The notes below the pieces were generated by a model. That model saw nothing but the letters and a program-made list of their open reading frames with translations. It ran no database searches and was not told where the DNA came from. From Piezodorus guildinii (taxonomy: Eukaryota > Arthropoda > Insecta > Hemiptera > Pentatomidae): a stretch of 64,000 bases of DNA. Where the stretch lies: the NCBI GenBank assembly GCA_023052935.1, contig CM041292.1, positions 28,230,954 to 28,294,953 on the forward strand, given 5' to 3'. The translations under genes were made by a program, and so were the position numbers. Each line of letters opens with the position of its first letter. Position 1 is the stretch's first letter. Below are positions 11,930 through 22,810 of the stretch, in pieces.

Positions 11930-12215
11930 AATTTAAAACAACTAATTTTCATGGAAATGATTAAACATTTTGGTGGTAATTTTAAAATATTATTTTGTAT
12001 ACAAAGTTGTATAAGATAATGGAGAGTGATAAAAAGATGTCTTAACTGAATAATTTCAGTAGATAATAATTTCCATTGTTAGGTTTTAATATCTGAACAT
12101 GTTTTCATCGAAACTCAATGTAATTATGCGTATTGATTTTTTTTTTTTTTTTATAACAAATAAAGTAAGTGATTGTCGTGTGTTGCACGCACGATTTTTT
12201 TAAAAAAAAATTTTA
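11930..12215 (-). repeat. family A element, degraded 5' half
   Basis: GGAGAGTGATAAAAAGATG and CAGTAGATAATAATTTCC correspond to the internal family A sequence in reverse. The right edge, AAGTAAGTGATTGTCGTGTG then TTGCACGCACGA, is the diverged 5' terminus. Confidence 0.5.
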
Positions 12216-12359
12216 TTTATTTATTTAAAAATTTTTTTTTATTTATTTTTTAAAATTTTTTTAAATTTTTTTTTTATTTTTTAAATTTATTATTTATTTT
12301 TTTTTATTGAGACCATTTGTATATGTGATATACAGCATTCGTTACCTTTGTGTGTATAA

Positions 12360-12418
<59 letters not shown>
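12195..12418. repeat. A/T homopolymer tract and (TA)n microsatellite
   Basis: 12195-12310 is almost pure A and T homopolymer mixture. 12359-12418 is a clean TA repeat. Confidence 0.9.
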
Positions 12419-12419
<1 letters not shown>

Positions 12420-12767
12420 CATTTTTGCCGTTTAATAATAGTTGTTTTTTGTTCTATAAAAAAAATTGGATTGGATTTTTAGAGATTAAAACAAAAAAAA
12501 AATTACACTTATTGATAAGAACTTTTTCAAAATAATCCAAGTACAATGATGGAAATGTACATTACAAGATATAACTTAATGTTAATGATTATCCGAAAAA
12601 TTAGTACTTTAATTGAATTATTTGAGATGAATGGTAAAAAGTAAAAAAAAAAAAAAAGTTGTAAGAGTCGGGGTTTGAATTAATAATTTTGCTAGAAAAA
12701 AAAAAAAAAAAGGAAAGATTGTGGGAGGGATAATGGAGTAACGCGGGTGGTAAGAAGTCCTTTCAGA

Positions 12768-12870
12768 AGTCACCGACAGTAGCGATGCTTAATTCGGCTG
12801 AGTCAGCCTCCGAAAGTATCTTCTCAGGACTTTGATCGAGTTACGCTTCAGTAACTTCGGAAAAAAAAAC
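12768..12870. other. unassigned, possible SINE family B head remnant
   Basis: AGTCACCGACAGTAGCGATG resembles the start of SINE family B (compare GAGTCACCGACAGTGGCTAG at 2520), but similarity stops after about 20 bases. Confidence 0.25.
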
Positions 12871-12989
12871 CTTCTAACCAGCGATTTTTTTAGTATTATA
12901 CGATTAGGAGAGTAAATGAACATGTCTTCAGTTTCTTGTAAAAAGTTTAAAAATACCAAGAAGCATCATCAGTGCAACCGAAAAAAAAC

Positions 12990-13630
12990 TGCTGTGCATA
13001 ACACACTACTTTAAGTTACTTTAGGGAACTCCGTTTTTAGAATCAATTTTCAATCATCAATCAATGAATTACAAAGTTAAGTTAAAAAATGTCGAATTTC
13101 GTTGAGTTTTTTTGGAAATAAATGTTGTAAATGTTAATAAATCAGTCAATAAATAAAAATTGTTATCTATAGCAATCATCCAGTTGAGACGCTTTAAATC
13201 CCTCTGAATTACCTTATACAACTTTTTATAAAATATAGCATTCTATAAAAATATTTAGCTTTTCAATAGTATTTTTATATTCAGAAAAAAAGTAAAAAAA
13301 AAAAAAAGATTGGTCTTTTCTGCTTCTGTTTGTTATAAAACTCTTCTATTTTGTATATTTCCTAATGTTTTATCAATGCGTATTCAAACCCTCTCAGACT
13401 ATTTCAAGCAGAATGAAACCTAAATAATATTAAAGCCTTTATAATTGTATATCGATATAGCAAGTTTAATCAAAACCGTTAGAGCGATTTTCGAGAAAAT
13501 AATAAAAGTTACAATATGCAAGTTATCAAGTTGCTCTTCTTGTTAGATGATGTTTATGAGAACTATGCTGTAACATCTCGGGTATATAGCAGCCCAAAAT
13601 ATGAAATTTTAGTTTCATACGAAAAATTCA
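12990..13630 (+). repeat. family A element, old degraded copy lacking its 3' end
   Basis: CTGCTGTGCATAACACACTA then CTTTAAGTTACTTTAGGG is a worn 5' terminus. Downstream, CCTCTCAGACTATTTCAAGC, TCGATATAGCAAGTTTAATC and ATGAAATTTTAGTTTCATA follow the family order. The CA-rich core and 3' hairpin are absent. Confidence 0.6.
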
Positions 13631-15981
13631 TTTTTTTTTTAAACGAACCTTTGTAATCGATCAAAAATATATAAATAAAAATCCCGTATTTTCAAGAAAT
13701 AATCAATATGTGTGTAATATATGCAGCGTTTAAAAACAAAATTGTGATGATCTGGTGATGATTGTGATAATATTCTGTAATATATTATAGTTAATAGATA
13801 ATTAAAGTACAGAACCATTATTGGTCACCTGAATTATGAGGTTATCTGCCCTTCAGTTTATTTATGGAGTAAACATTTAGCCCGATCCGAACCGGTTGAA
13901 TTTGGAAGACCTACACAAATTGGAAATGTGCCAAAAGTACCAGCAACTAACTCTAAATCACGTTCGGTTTCCCTTTGTCCTGAATTACGACTGAAGAAAG
14001 ACCAGTCTTCCGGTTTTGGCTACAATCTTGTTTGTTGAAAAATTTATTTTATCTTGGAATAAGAAATATATGTAGGCTTACTAACAAATATTTATTTGGA
14101 CTAATTTTAATGTACATAGAAATAAAAATGTATATAATTAAAATAATAAAATATTAAATAAATAATAATAATAATGGTCAATCCGTTTGAAATCGCCCCA
14201 TATTAATTAATTTGGCCGCTCAAACTGTTTTATTTTAATTATATTTTTAGCAGCTATTCTCGATTTTTTCTGAATTAAAAATGATAATTGAATTTCATGA
14301 TCTGAGATCACACGACTTTCACTTACTACAGTTAAAATGAATTTAGGAAATTAATAATAATAATAATTAAAAAATAAGTGACGATATTAATACTCTGCCT
14401 AATATAGTAATGATTTTGTTTTATTGCGAATATTTCTAATATACTTTTAATTTATAGCAAATATTTTTAAATTATAGCATGCTGTGTTGTAAGCAACTCA
14501 ATATAGTTGGGCAGCACTAATTAATGAATAAAGTGTTTTCTCTCTTCCCTCTCTGGAACGAACGTTAATCTCAAAACAAATCTAATTATTTTAATCATTA
14601 TGTTTTACAAAAGAGATCTCAGATAAGGCAATATATGTTTATAGATTAACTAAATACAAGAAATTATGTCTTAAATTAAATGTTTAAATCTAAACATAAT
14701 TTCGTGGTTAAAATTTTTTAAACTTTCTAGAAAAGAAAAAGAAAATATCATAGAATAGAAATCTAACATTATCATTGATATTTAAAAAAATACACCAGTC
14801 GTATATTTTATAATTTGTTTATATTTTAAAATGTTTTTGACCATAGAAACATTATTTCATTATTATTTTATATTAATTATAAGAGCTTTTCTTTTTAATC
14901 TATTTTAAAAGAATGTTTTCATAACGATTATCCATTCTTATGTAAAACACAGCTTTTTGTAATTTTTTTTTTTAGCATTTAGAACCCATTGTACGAAATG
15001 GAATATCTTTTTTTTTTGTGTGTTTAAATAATCACCTTAAATGTTTTCACAGAACAGGAGAATTTGTTACTAATTGTGAGTTAAAGTGAATAAAAGTAGT
15101 TAAGGATTTAAAACATTAAAATCCTGGTCTATTTTTTATTCAACGTTTTCCAATGTCCAAAAATTAGATTAGTTATTGATTTTTAAAATTAAATTTTTTA
15201 TTGTTGGTGTGTTGGTGTTCTTTATTTAATATTGTTCAAAATTTCCAGAATCGCACAAGAGCTTCTACACTGGCACCTCTCCCGGACCAAGCTTTAGGGG
15301 GAAAAAAGTAGAAAACTTCAGAGAAAACAATATTTCTTCAAAGGAGTTTTTAAATATTTCTCTTTCCTCAAAGTGTTCAATCCTTTAAGTCGGAGATAAT
15401 ACTTTGAGTTGAGAGGCGCCATATTTTACTGCACAGCATTTTAGATAGGGCCCCTATGAACTTTCCTTTTTACTTATTACAACTTTTAAGTAAACAGAGC
15501 GTTCAATAAAAAAAAATCTTCTATCCTCCTGAGAATTTATTAATAAAAAGAGACTATAATAAATTTCGGCTCGTTTTTTAGATAGACTTTTCTTAATTTG
15601 GTCTAGAGCTTTTACTTGGAAAGAGAACTAAATCATTTTTGTTAGTTTGTAAAGGGTTGTAAGATATTAAAGGCAGTAAGTTTAAGCCTATTCATAATAG
15701 AATCATTTTGTTTATCGTAATTGAGGCAATTTATTATATCAAACCTTCCGCCTGTAATATTTTAAATAATTGAATGCTATGTCATTTGAATTGGAGCTTC
15801 GATTAAATCTGTCGTAGTTAAACACGTAGTATATAATATTAAAAAAAGTCAATTCTAAAATATTCCTCAATACCATTAATTTAAACATTAATACAAGTGT
15901 TCTGCGTGGAATTCATGCATGGAAGTCCTGAAACTATCATTAAGCTTTTTGTAATTTTTAAAAAAGGCATTGGATTAAATA
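13631..15981. other. unassigned AT-rich stretch with a possible family A 5' scrap
   Basis: No gene seen. At 14308-14330 ATCACACGACTTTCACTTAC matches the family A 5' subterminal segment, but the sequence around it does not. 13820-14035 is mildly GC-richer without a product. Confidence 0.35.
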
Positions 15982-15983
15982 TG

Positions 15984-16075
<92 letters not shown>
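15982..16075. repeat. poly(A) run followed by (TA)n
   Basis: About 28 A residues then about 65 bases of TA. Next, 16077-16105 carries GTGCACGCAATACACGAC, a possible worn family A 5' end directly left of the Penelope-like insertion. Confidence 0.9.
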
Positions 16076-16078
<3 letters not shown>

Positions 16079-16639
16079 TGCACGCAATACACGACTTTTA
16101 CTTAAAGCCCTTTATAATTTTTTTTTCTCTCATCATTGTCGTCATTTTTCTTTTGTTCTAATATTTGTTCGTTAATTATCAGGCCGATTTGCAAAAGAAA
16201 TTCTTGGATATTTTTTTAAAACACTTTATTTATTCCAGTTTCGCGACGTTTCAGCCTCTAGGGCCATTTTCAAGCTTCTGTAAATCAATTAAAATCTCAT
16301 TGCATTTATATATTTCCAACAATTCAATTACAACAACATATAATAAATTATTTTTAATAATTATGTCACCTACCATGCATATCCATTTCAGTTATCTTTT
16401 AATTTTACCGCTTTTCACCAGCGTCGTCATAATTTTTTTAAAATGTCATTTTTCAAAAAAAAAACAAAAAAAAAACCTGTATTCAGAAATATCATATTAT
16501 TTTTCATCATCCATTGAAAAAGTGGATCTATTTATTCAAAAAAGAAAATAAACATTTTTTCCAACTTACTTAACAGTTTTCAGCCGCCTTTTAGGTGTTC
16601 TCGTGCGCGACTGAACATGGGGTGGGGATGCCAAAGGAT

Positions 16640-16990
16640 TTATATATTTACTCCCTCGATAGTACTTGCATAAAAGGTGTTTAGGTTGTCAACGTCTGTT
16701 TGGTGGTTAACTGATTTTTCTAAATTTTTTGTTATGTAAATTGATTCTATGATTCTCCGTTTATTTATGTTTTCTTCCTTGTGTAGGACCGAGATATTAT
16801 CAAAATCAAAACTATGTTTATGTTTATCGCAGTTTTGTGACAAACCTGTAGCCAATTTTGATTTTGTGCATTTCGAGTTACAGTTTTGTTTATGTTGCTG
16901 TACTCTCTTATGGAGCCACTGCGACGTTTGTCCATAATATGATTTATTTGCACAATTTTTACAATCTATTTTATATATGACATTTGTCAT
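16640..16990 (-). pseudogene. GIY-YIG endonuclease domain of the Penelope-like element
   Basis: A 116-residue reading with the GIY-YIG core: NVIYKIDC at residues 3-10, SYYGQT at 17-22, R29 in LHKRVQQH, and E82 in RRIIESIYI. These are the expected Tyr, Tyr-Gly, Arg and Glu catalytic positions. CKNC at 10-13 is the Cys pair typical of Penelope-type nucleases. The domain makes the nick that primes insertion. The catalytic residues look intact, but the upstream reverse-transcriptase part is in another frame and truncated, so I treat it as part of a dead element. Confidence 0.8.
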
Positions 16991-17043
16991 CTTTTGTATT
17001 GGTATTTCGTCCTTAGTTTTAGTATACAGTTTTTCAATTTTAT

Positions 17044-17661
17044 TTACAGTTTTTTTTTCCCGAATTTAATTTCAGTTATATCATATTTTTTAAATGTTTT
17101 TTCTACTATATTAGTTAGATTTTTTATATACGTTACTGAATAATATTTTTTAGGATATGTATTGTGAATTTTGTTGCATTCTTTATTATTTTCTGGCTTA
17201 TTTATTTTGGTATCTTTTTCTTTTGGTTTTATTTTGTTATCTATTTTAAAATAATTCGTAATCAGATTTAGTTCATTTTTTTTAATATTATTATTTTTTA
17301 CATCTATTATACCATCTTGAATTTTTTTATTATTATCCTGTAAATTTTTAATGTCAATATTTTGTCCATTGGTACTATTGTCTTCATTCATTTTATTTTT
17401 GTACCATAATTTTTTGACCATTTTTATGGGATACCAATTTTGTTTTAGTATGTCAAATATTATTGATTTTACCTTATCCATGTGGTTGTTATCAGTTAGT
17501 ATCTTTGCTCTATTGATCATATTATTTGCTGTATTAATTTTTTGTCCCGTACTTTGATTACTATGCCAATTTAATAGTCTGTTGCTCGTTATCGATTTTT
17601 TGCACCATAATGTACTTAAATACAGGTTTTTTTTTTGTTTTTTTTTTTTGAAAAATGACAT
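17044..17661 (-). pseudogene. C-terminal reverse-transcriptase (thumb/linker) remnant of the Penelope-like element
   Basis: Begins inside the inverted-repeat arm (FFKKKKQKK is its poly(A/T) part). The reading then gives LLNWHSNQSTGQKINTANN, MINRAKILT and ILKQNWYPIKMVKKL, which match the segment after the reverse-transcriptase core in Penelope proteins (short HS..P..K, RA..L, N.YP..). A low-complexity N/K-rich linker follows, then YSVTYIKNLTNIVEKTFKKYDI. The palm with its YADD box is missing. Confidence 0.65.
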
Positions 17662-17943
17662 TTTAAAAAAATTATGACGACGCTGGTGAAAAGCGGTAAA
17701 ATTAAAAGATAACTGAGATGGATATGCATGGTAGGTGACATAATTATTAAAAATAATTTATTATATGTTGTTGTAATTGAATTGTTGGAAATATATAAAT
17801 GCAATGAGATTTTAATTGATTTACAGAAGCTTGAAAATGGCCCTAGAGGCTGAAACGTCGCGATACTGGAATAAATAAAGTGTTTTAAAAAAATATCCAA
17901 GAATTTCTTTTGCAAATCGGCCTTATAATTAACGAACAAATAT

Positions 17944-18307
17944 TATAAATTTTACATCAATTTAGTAAATTTAATCAAAATCGTTAGAGGGAATCTTGAA
18001 AAATATAAGGTATAAAGTGAGGTTCTTCAGATTCCCTGATTTTGATGGAAAAGTTGCAGTAACATCTCGGGCGTATAGTTGTCTTAAATATGAAATTTTA
18101 GTTTTGTAGGAATATTTGCTTTCGTACTAGACTTACTACCCACACACTGACACACAAACTCAGGCCTGTATGGGTGACTTTTTGGACACAGAGGACTCTA
18201 AAACATGTATTTTCGGTAATAACTGGAAATGAGAAAATTTTCACTGTCCAGTGCCACTGCCATACTTTCCCTTACTATATATTTCATATATAGGTAAGTG
18301 AAAGTAA
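17944..18307 (+). repeat. family A element, 3' half with hairpin type II
   Basis: AAATTTTACATCAATTTAG, CATCTCGGGCGTATAGTTGT, ATGAAATTTTAGTTTTG, a short CA-rich core (18146-18165), then GAAAATTTTCACTGTC. The terminal hairpin is CTTACTATATAT-TTC-ATATATAGGTAAG, followed by TGAAAGTA. Confidence 0.75.
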
Positions 18308-18692
18308 TATGGTAATTTAAAATATATTATAGGAATATTACTTGTTACATTCAATATTTAACATAATAATCCATTTAATAAATCAGATTTATTATATTCC
18401 ATTGTTGTGCTTAAGAAATACTGTCAAGCTTAAATGATGAAAAATATTGGAGCGGTCGTAAACGTTTTATTTTGCAAAAACTAACCTCTAATAAAAGCAT
18501 TCTAAAAAGAATAATTACAGCTTATTATTGGACTAATAAAGAGAAAAAAAATTGAGACTAATCAATAAAAATAATTAATTATTGAACACCAGAACATTGT
18601 TCAACATTCTAACAATTGTTTCAAACACAACGTCTTTCCAATAAGTTGTCACTAATTTTAAAATCTGTGATTAATTGTTTTTATTTCCCTTA

Positions 18693-19335
18693 AGGTAGTA
18701 TCCTAGGACCCATCCTTTACACAGTATATACATCTGATATCCCAACCTATCCTAAAACCTTCCTTTCTACCTATGCTGATGACACTTATGTGTTATCAGT
18801 CAAAACGATTCAACTATCAGCCTCTCAAACTCTTCAATCCCACATCAGAGACCTTGAGGTATGGTGTCAGAATTGGAGAATCAAAATCAATTCCAACGAA
18901 TCCCACCAATTTACCTTTACCCTTCGTCGTACGCCTTTGCCATCCTCCCCTGCAGTTGTCCTTAATAATATTCGCTTTCCCGATTGACCTATCTGGACGT
19001 ACGGAGTTGAGTTGGGCTCTACTAACCATCAAATTCTTCCCGTCTTCAACCCTTACAATCCAAAATCCTTAACCGCTCCTTACTTTATCACGAATAAACC
19101 ATACATAAAGACCTTAATATCCCATATGTTGCTGATTTGGCCCGAACCAGGTATCAATCCTTCCATGAAAAACTCCACTCCCACTCTAAACCACTAGTTT
19201 CAATCCTTGCTCCCTCATTCCATTCCTGACAATCCTCCGAGGCGTCTGAAAAGAAGATGAAGAAACTAGACCTTCTAGTTCAGATTATCCAGTGGAGTAG
19301 TGCCAATGGGTATTTACTCTTCATGTATTTCTGTT
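18693..19335 (+). mobile_element. Jockey-clade LINE fragment (family J5)
   Basis: 5'-truncated just before the palm: GSILGPILYTVYTSDIPTYP, then TYADDTYVLS, then LEVWCQNWRIKINSNES and the LRRTPLPSSPAVVL.NIRFP block. A deletion follows, joining to a worn WTYG..LW segment, QPLQSKIL, HKDLNIPYVADLARTRYQSF, and the RRLK remnant near 19240. Frameshifts and stops make it dead. The same C-terminus occurs on the minus strand at 42990-43345 and 21092-21652. Confidence 0.75.
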
Positions 19336-19384
19336 AGGTAATTTAGTTGATGTATTAATTAATACAGTTGTGAATTTCAATAAT

Positions 19385-19560
19385 TAGATAAAAAAAAAAT
19401 ATTTATTCTAGTGATATTTACAACTATATTAACAAAAAATACATCAAGTAAATGTAAACATTATGGGCATGATAGACGTGAGAAGAAACTACCCTGTGGT
19501 AGTAGCTAAAATACATCAACAAGTCTTCACTTTTTGTTTCCTACTAAATAATTTTTATAA
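19385..19560 (-). mobile_element. Jockey-type LINE 3' region (unoccupied paralogue of the 42385 site)
   Basis: ATATTTACAACTATATTAAC followed by AAAAAATACATCAAGTAAA matches the two flanks of the family A insertion at 42385-42971, here uninterrupted. Downstream GGGCATGATAGACGTGAGAA resembles Jockey 3' regions elsewhere in the window. Confidence 0.55.
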
Positions 19561-20699
19561 TTTTAGAGCTCAACGGATTATCTGAACGGGATAATGCCTA
19601 AATTAAACTTAGAAACCATTTAAATTTATTATTGTTGTATATTTGTGTGTGTGTGTGTTTTTATGTATGTTTTGTTTACTATTTTTTTTTTCCATTTGAT
19701 TATTATTGCTATTCTCTCTGAAAGTTGTTATTGAGTCATGATCATCATGATTAATATAAGGTAAATACTATGTTTGAAATATGACTTTTCATGGGGACAA
19801 TCCCATGCTGGAATCTTTTGATAAAGAAATGAATATTTTTTATGTTCTTTTTTTTAATTAAGATAATCCTTAATGCAATTTATATTTGAACAAAACTACA
19901 CTGGATAATAATTCTATATCTATGTTTTACTATGTACAGCTGCCTTATTACGAGCTTAGGTGTGCCTATTAGAGTTACTTGAGGAAAATTAGCGAATTCT
20001 GAGGACGACACCACCTCGTTTCACGCCTGTCGAAGTATTACCATAAAGGGATGAATTATATCAGGTTGGTAAAGTTTCCACCTGAGAAGGATCGGCACAG
20101 CAGACCGTAAGCAAGTACAGGAGAACGAAAGCGGGGAGGGCGGAGGTGCGGTAAGCCGTATTAATGTTTCATCTTTGTCGTAACAAGTGGAAGCGACACC
20201 CCCAGCAAGTCGAGGTTTGCGGTCCAAGCTGCGGCCTTTCAAGATATTAATTATTGCACAAGCCGGGGGAGAACGACACTTGTTCGCTAAGTCCTACAAT
20301 TGGTCCAGGAAAACCGATAGCTTAGCGCCCTATGAGTTCCAAACAGATTTCCTAATAGGCAAAACAATGCGACCAAGTGCTGAAAGTTTTAATAATTATT
20401 ACTATTAATGGTTATTGTTGTCCCAGTATTATTCTAGTAATAACTGACTAAACTGGAAGGTTCGATTCACTATAACAGGGAAACAATAAAAAAGATCGTA
20501 GCAATTACAGGTTTAGAGAAGCACAGTGTTGATCCCAAAACACAAACTATCACATCCTTCCCTGTTTTGGAAGAATCTCATTAAGAAAGAAATTTCAACC
20601 AGATCGACAAATATGTAATCGAATTCAGTTGATAGCGATTCTTGATTTCCCCTATAATAAACGTTTCATAAATTGTAAAGTTATAATTTTTAACTACTT
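19561..20699. other. unassigned; GC-richer block at 19940-20400
   Basis: 19640-19665 has a short GT run. 19940-20400 is GC-richer with 73-codon frames on both strands, neither with a recognisable domain or obvious splice borders. Possibly an unrecognised repeat body. Confidence 0.3.
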
Positions 20700-21091
20700 T
20701 CGCTTACCTATTAATGGAATATATAGTTGGGAAAGTATTGCGATCGTGAATATTTTCAATTTCCAGTTTCCACCGGAAATAAAAGTAACGTCTAAATTAC
20801 CGAGTCCCTCAAAAAGGTCTGTTTATGTGGTGTTGTCACACACACTAGTTTAAAAACGATTAGTTGTATAAAACAGAAATTTCAAGAGGGTGAATGTCTG
20901 AGATGTAGCTGCAACTTTTTCAACCCCATGGGCAAACCAGAAGAGGCACTTTATACTATGTATTTTCCACATGTTGGCTTTAACGATTTTGATTAAACTA
21001 GCTATATTGATATCAAATTTAATTTTCTTTAATAAGATGTAGGTTTTATTCTAGATTTAGGTAGCCTGACAGGGCTGAAAAGGTGATATTT

Positions 21092-21652
21092 ATTTTTTTA
21101 ATTTATATTTTATTGAATTTTGCAACTGTATATACAATAAATAAAACAAGTAAAAGTTTTTAATTATGATAAAGTTCATGATAAGGCTTGTGAAGGCTTC
21201 AACCCAGCGATAGAACTCCGATGTTTATTTAAGTAAGTAGATCCCAAGGCTATCTTCTTTTAAATCGCCTCAGAGTGTTATCAGAAATATGTGAGGTTGA
21301 TAGGTTGCGCACAAGGGGTTTATGTGGGTTTGGAGTTTGTTATTGAAAGTGGTATATCTGGTACGAGAAGGTTATGCAACAAATGGGATAGTAAGGTCGT
21401 AAAGGATGGTTTTATTTGTGACGAAGTAAGGAACATTTGGGATTTTGCGAAGGATTTTGGCTAGTAAGGATTGGATGCGGAGGAATTATATAGTTTAGTA
21501 GAGCCCCAAACCTTGAACCCATATGCCCAGATGAGCCTGATAATGGTGACATATATGATATTTTTGTAATATACTGGATGTTTTAAACGTTTGTCAAGTA
21601 GTAATCGGTATCTAAGAGCAGTTTCTTGTCGTTTAAGTCTTAAATGGGGATC
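21092..21652 (-). mobile_element. Jockey-clade LINE, 5'-truncated insertion with 10-bp target duplication
   Basis: Flanked by GGTGATATTT at 21082-21091 and 21653-21662. On the minus strand it reads DPHLRLKRQETALRYRLLL then IRLIWAYGFKVWG, with PYQPKSFAKS, before a T-rich left edge that corresponds to its A-rich 3' end. It belongs with family J5 by its C-terminal order. Dead. Confidence 0.8.
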
Positions 21653-21683
21653 GGTGATATTTTAAATTGTCTTCGTCTAAAGT

Positions 21684-22668
21684 CCGGAACATTTCACAAA
21701 GTTAGAATCGGTCATAATTACTCCGAGAGATTTGAGGTGCGATCGGGTTTGAAACAGGGTGACTCCCTTTCACCTGTTTTGTTTAATATAGCCTTAGAAT
21801 ATGTTATAGAAAAGGTGATGTGTACCGAGAAAGGCTTAAATATGGGTGACAAGATTCCGGTTTTGGGGTATGCCGATGATTTGGTACTACTTGGTGAAGA
21901 CACGGAAACTATACAACTAAATACAAGTGTGTTAATAAAAACCGGTAAACAAATAGGTCTCGAATTAAATACCGATAAGACGAAATATATGATTAGTAGC
22001 AGAAATGGTGGCGATCTTGATGATATTAATATTTCAGGTCATACTTTTGAACACGTAGAGAAATTCAAGTATTTAGGTTCAATGGTAACAAGAAAAAATG
22101 AAATCCAGGAAGAAATAAAGTCCCGGTTAAAGGTGGGAAATGCGTGTTATTATTCAGTTGCTAAATTACTTAGCTCGCGGCTTCTGTCTAAAAACTTAAA
22201 GGTTAGAATTAATAAAACTATTATTCTTCCAACGGTTCTTTACGGATGTGAAACGAGGCCGCTTACTTTGAAGGATGAACAACGGCTTAAGGTTTTCGAG
22301 AATAAGGTACTGCGTAAAATATTTGGTCCGAAGAGAGATGAGGCCACTGGGGAGTTTAGAAGGTTGCACAACGCGGAATTGCGGAGTTTGTACCCTGTGA
22401 ATATAATTGAGTTGATAGCATCGCGGAGACTTAAATGGGCGCGTAAAGTTGTTGGGCTTAGCGAGGAACGGATTCCGAGAAAGTTGGTATTCGCTGTACC
22501 GACTGGTAGGCGTCCGAAAGGTAGGCCGAAGCGTCGATGGGAGGATTGCATTAAGGCTGATCTCGGGGGCTTGGGCTTGACCGGTGAACATTGGACGAGT
22601 CTGTGCAGGCGAAGTTTGGTGGTATCGGCATCGAACCTTCGGGTTCGGTAAGCCTATTATTATTATTA
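21684..22668 (+). mobile_element. RTE-like LINE, 5'-truncated, with 12-bp target duplication
   Basis: Flanked by TTCGTCTAAAGT at 21672-21683 and 22669-22680. The open frame to 22651 holds HKVRIGHNYSERFEV, SGLKQGDSLSPVLFNIALEY, the catalytic LGYADDLVLLGED, FKYLGSMV, LYGCETRPLTLK and the basic tail GRRPKGRPKRRWEDCIKADL. That is about 320 residues of reverse transcriptase without a stop. It ends in an (ATT)n tail. The lack of disruption and the exact flanking duplication suggest a young insertion. Clade is assigned by motif resemblance only; RTE versus a close relative is not settled. A second, older copy lies at 40948-41720. Confidence 0.85.
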
Positions 22669-22810
22669 TTCGTCTAAAGTTCTTTTAGTTTCTTAGATAC
22701 AATTATTAATATTACCCATATTATTTTGTAATCATTGATAAAAAACGGCTAAATGGACACGTTAAATGAATTCAATAAACAACTAAAAAAAAAAAATCAC
22801 CGAGATATTT

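Larger units (their letters stand above)
16159..17945 (-). mobile_element. Penelope-like retroelement, 5'-truncated, within a ~330-bp inverted repeat
   Basis: The outer arms 16159-16490 and 17610-17945 are near-identical reverse complements (left TAATATTTGTTCGTTAATTA; right its complement). The interior reads on the minus strand as the end of a reverse transcriptase followed by a GIY-YIG nuclease, the domain order that defines Penelope-like elements. Inverted terminal copies are a known arrangement for this group. The right boundary abuts a family A 3' half (17944-18305), so the element landed in or next to a family A copy. Confidence 0.8.
20700..22810 (-). repeat. family A element split by two nested retrotransposons
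   Basis: The 3' end is at 20700-20760 (TTCGCTTACC hairpin remnant, GGGAAAGTATTGCGATCGTG), with a weak core at 20815-20850. The family body runs to CCTGACAGGGCTGAAAAGG at 21085. Insertion 1 (Jockey) occupies 21092-21652. The body resumes for 30 bases, insertion 2 (RTE) occupies 21684-22668, and the body resumes (CATTGATAAAAAACGGCTAA) until about 22810. The 5' terminus is missing. Confidence 0.75.

Noticed and set aside
15881..16175. Frames rich in Tyr-Ile repeats
   Set aside because: Translation of (TA)n microsatellite. The same applies to frames at 4770, 12350, 36735, 45977 and 55496.
21684..22651. Long open frame as a host gene
   Set aside because: It is a reverse transcriptase with target-site duplications and a related copy at 40948, so it is a retrotransposon.
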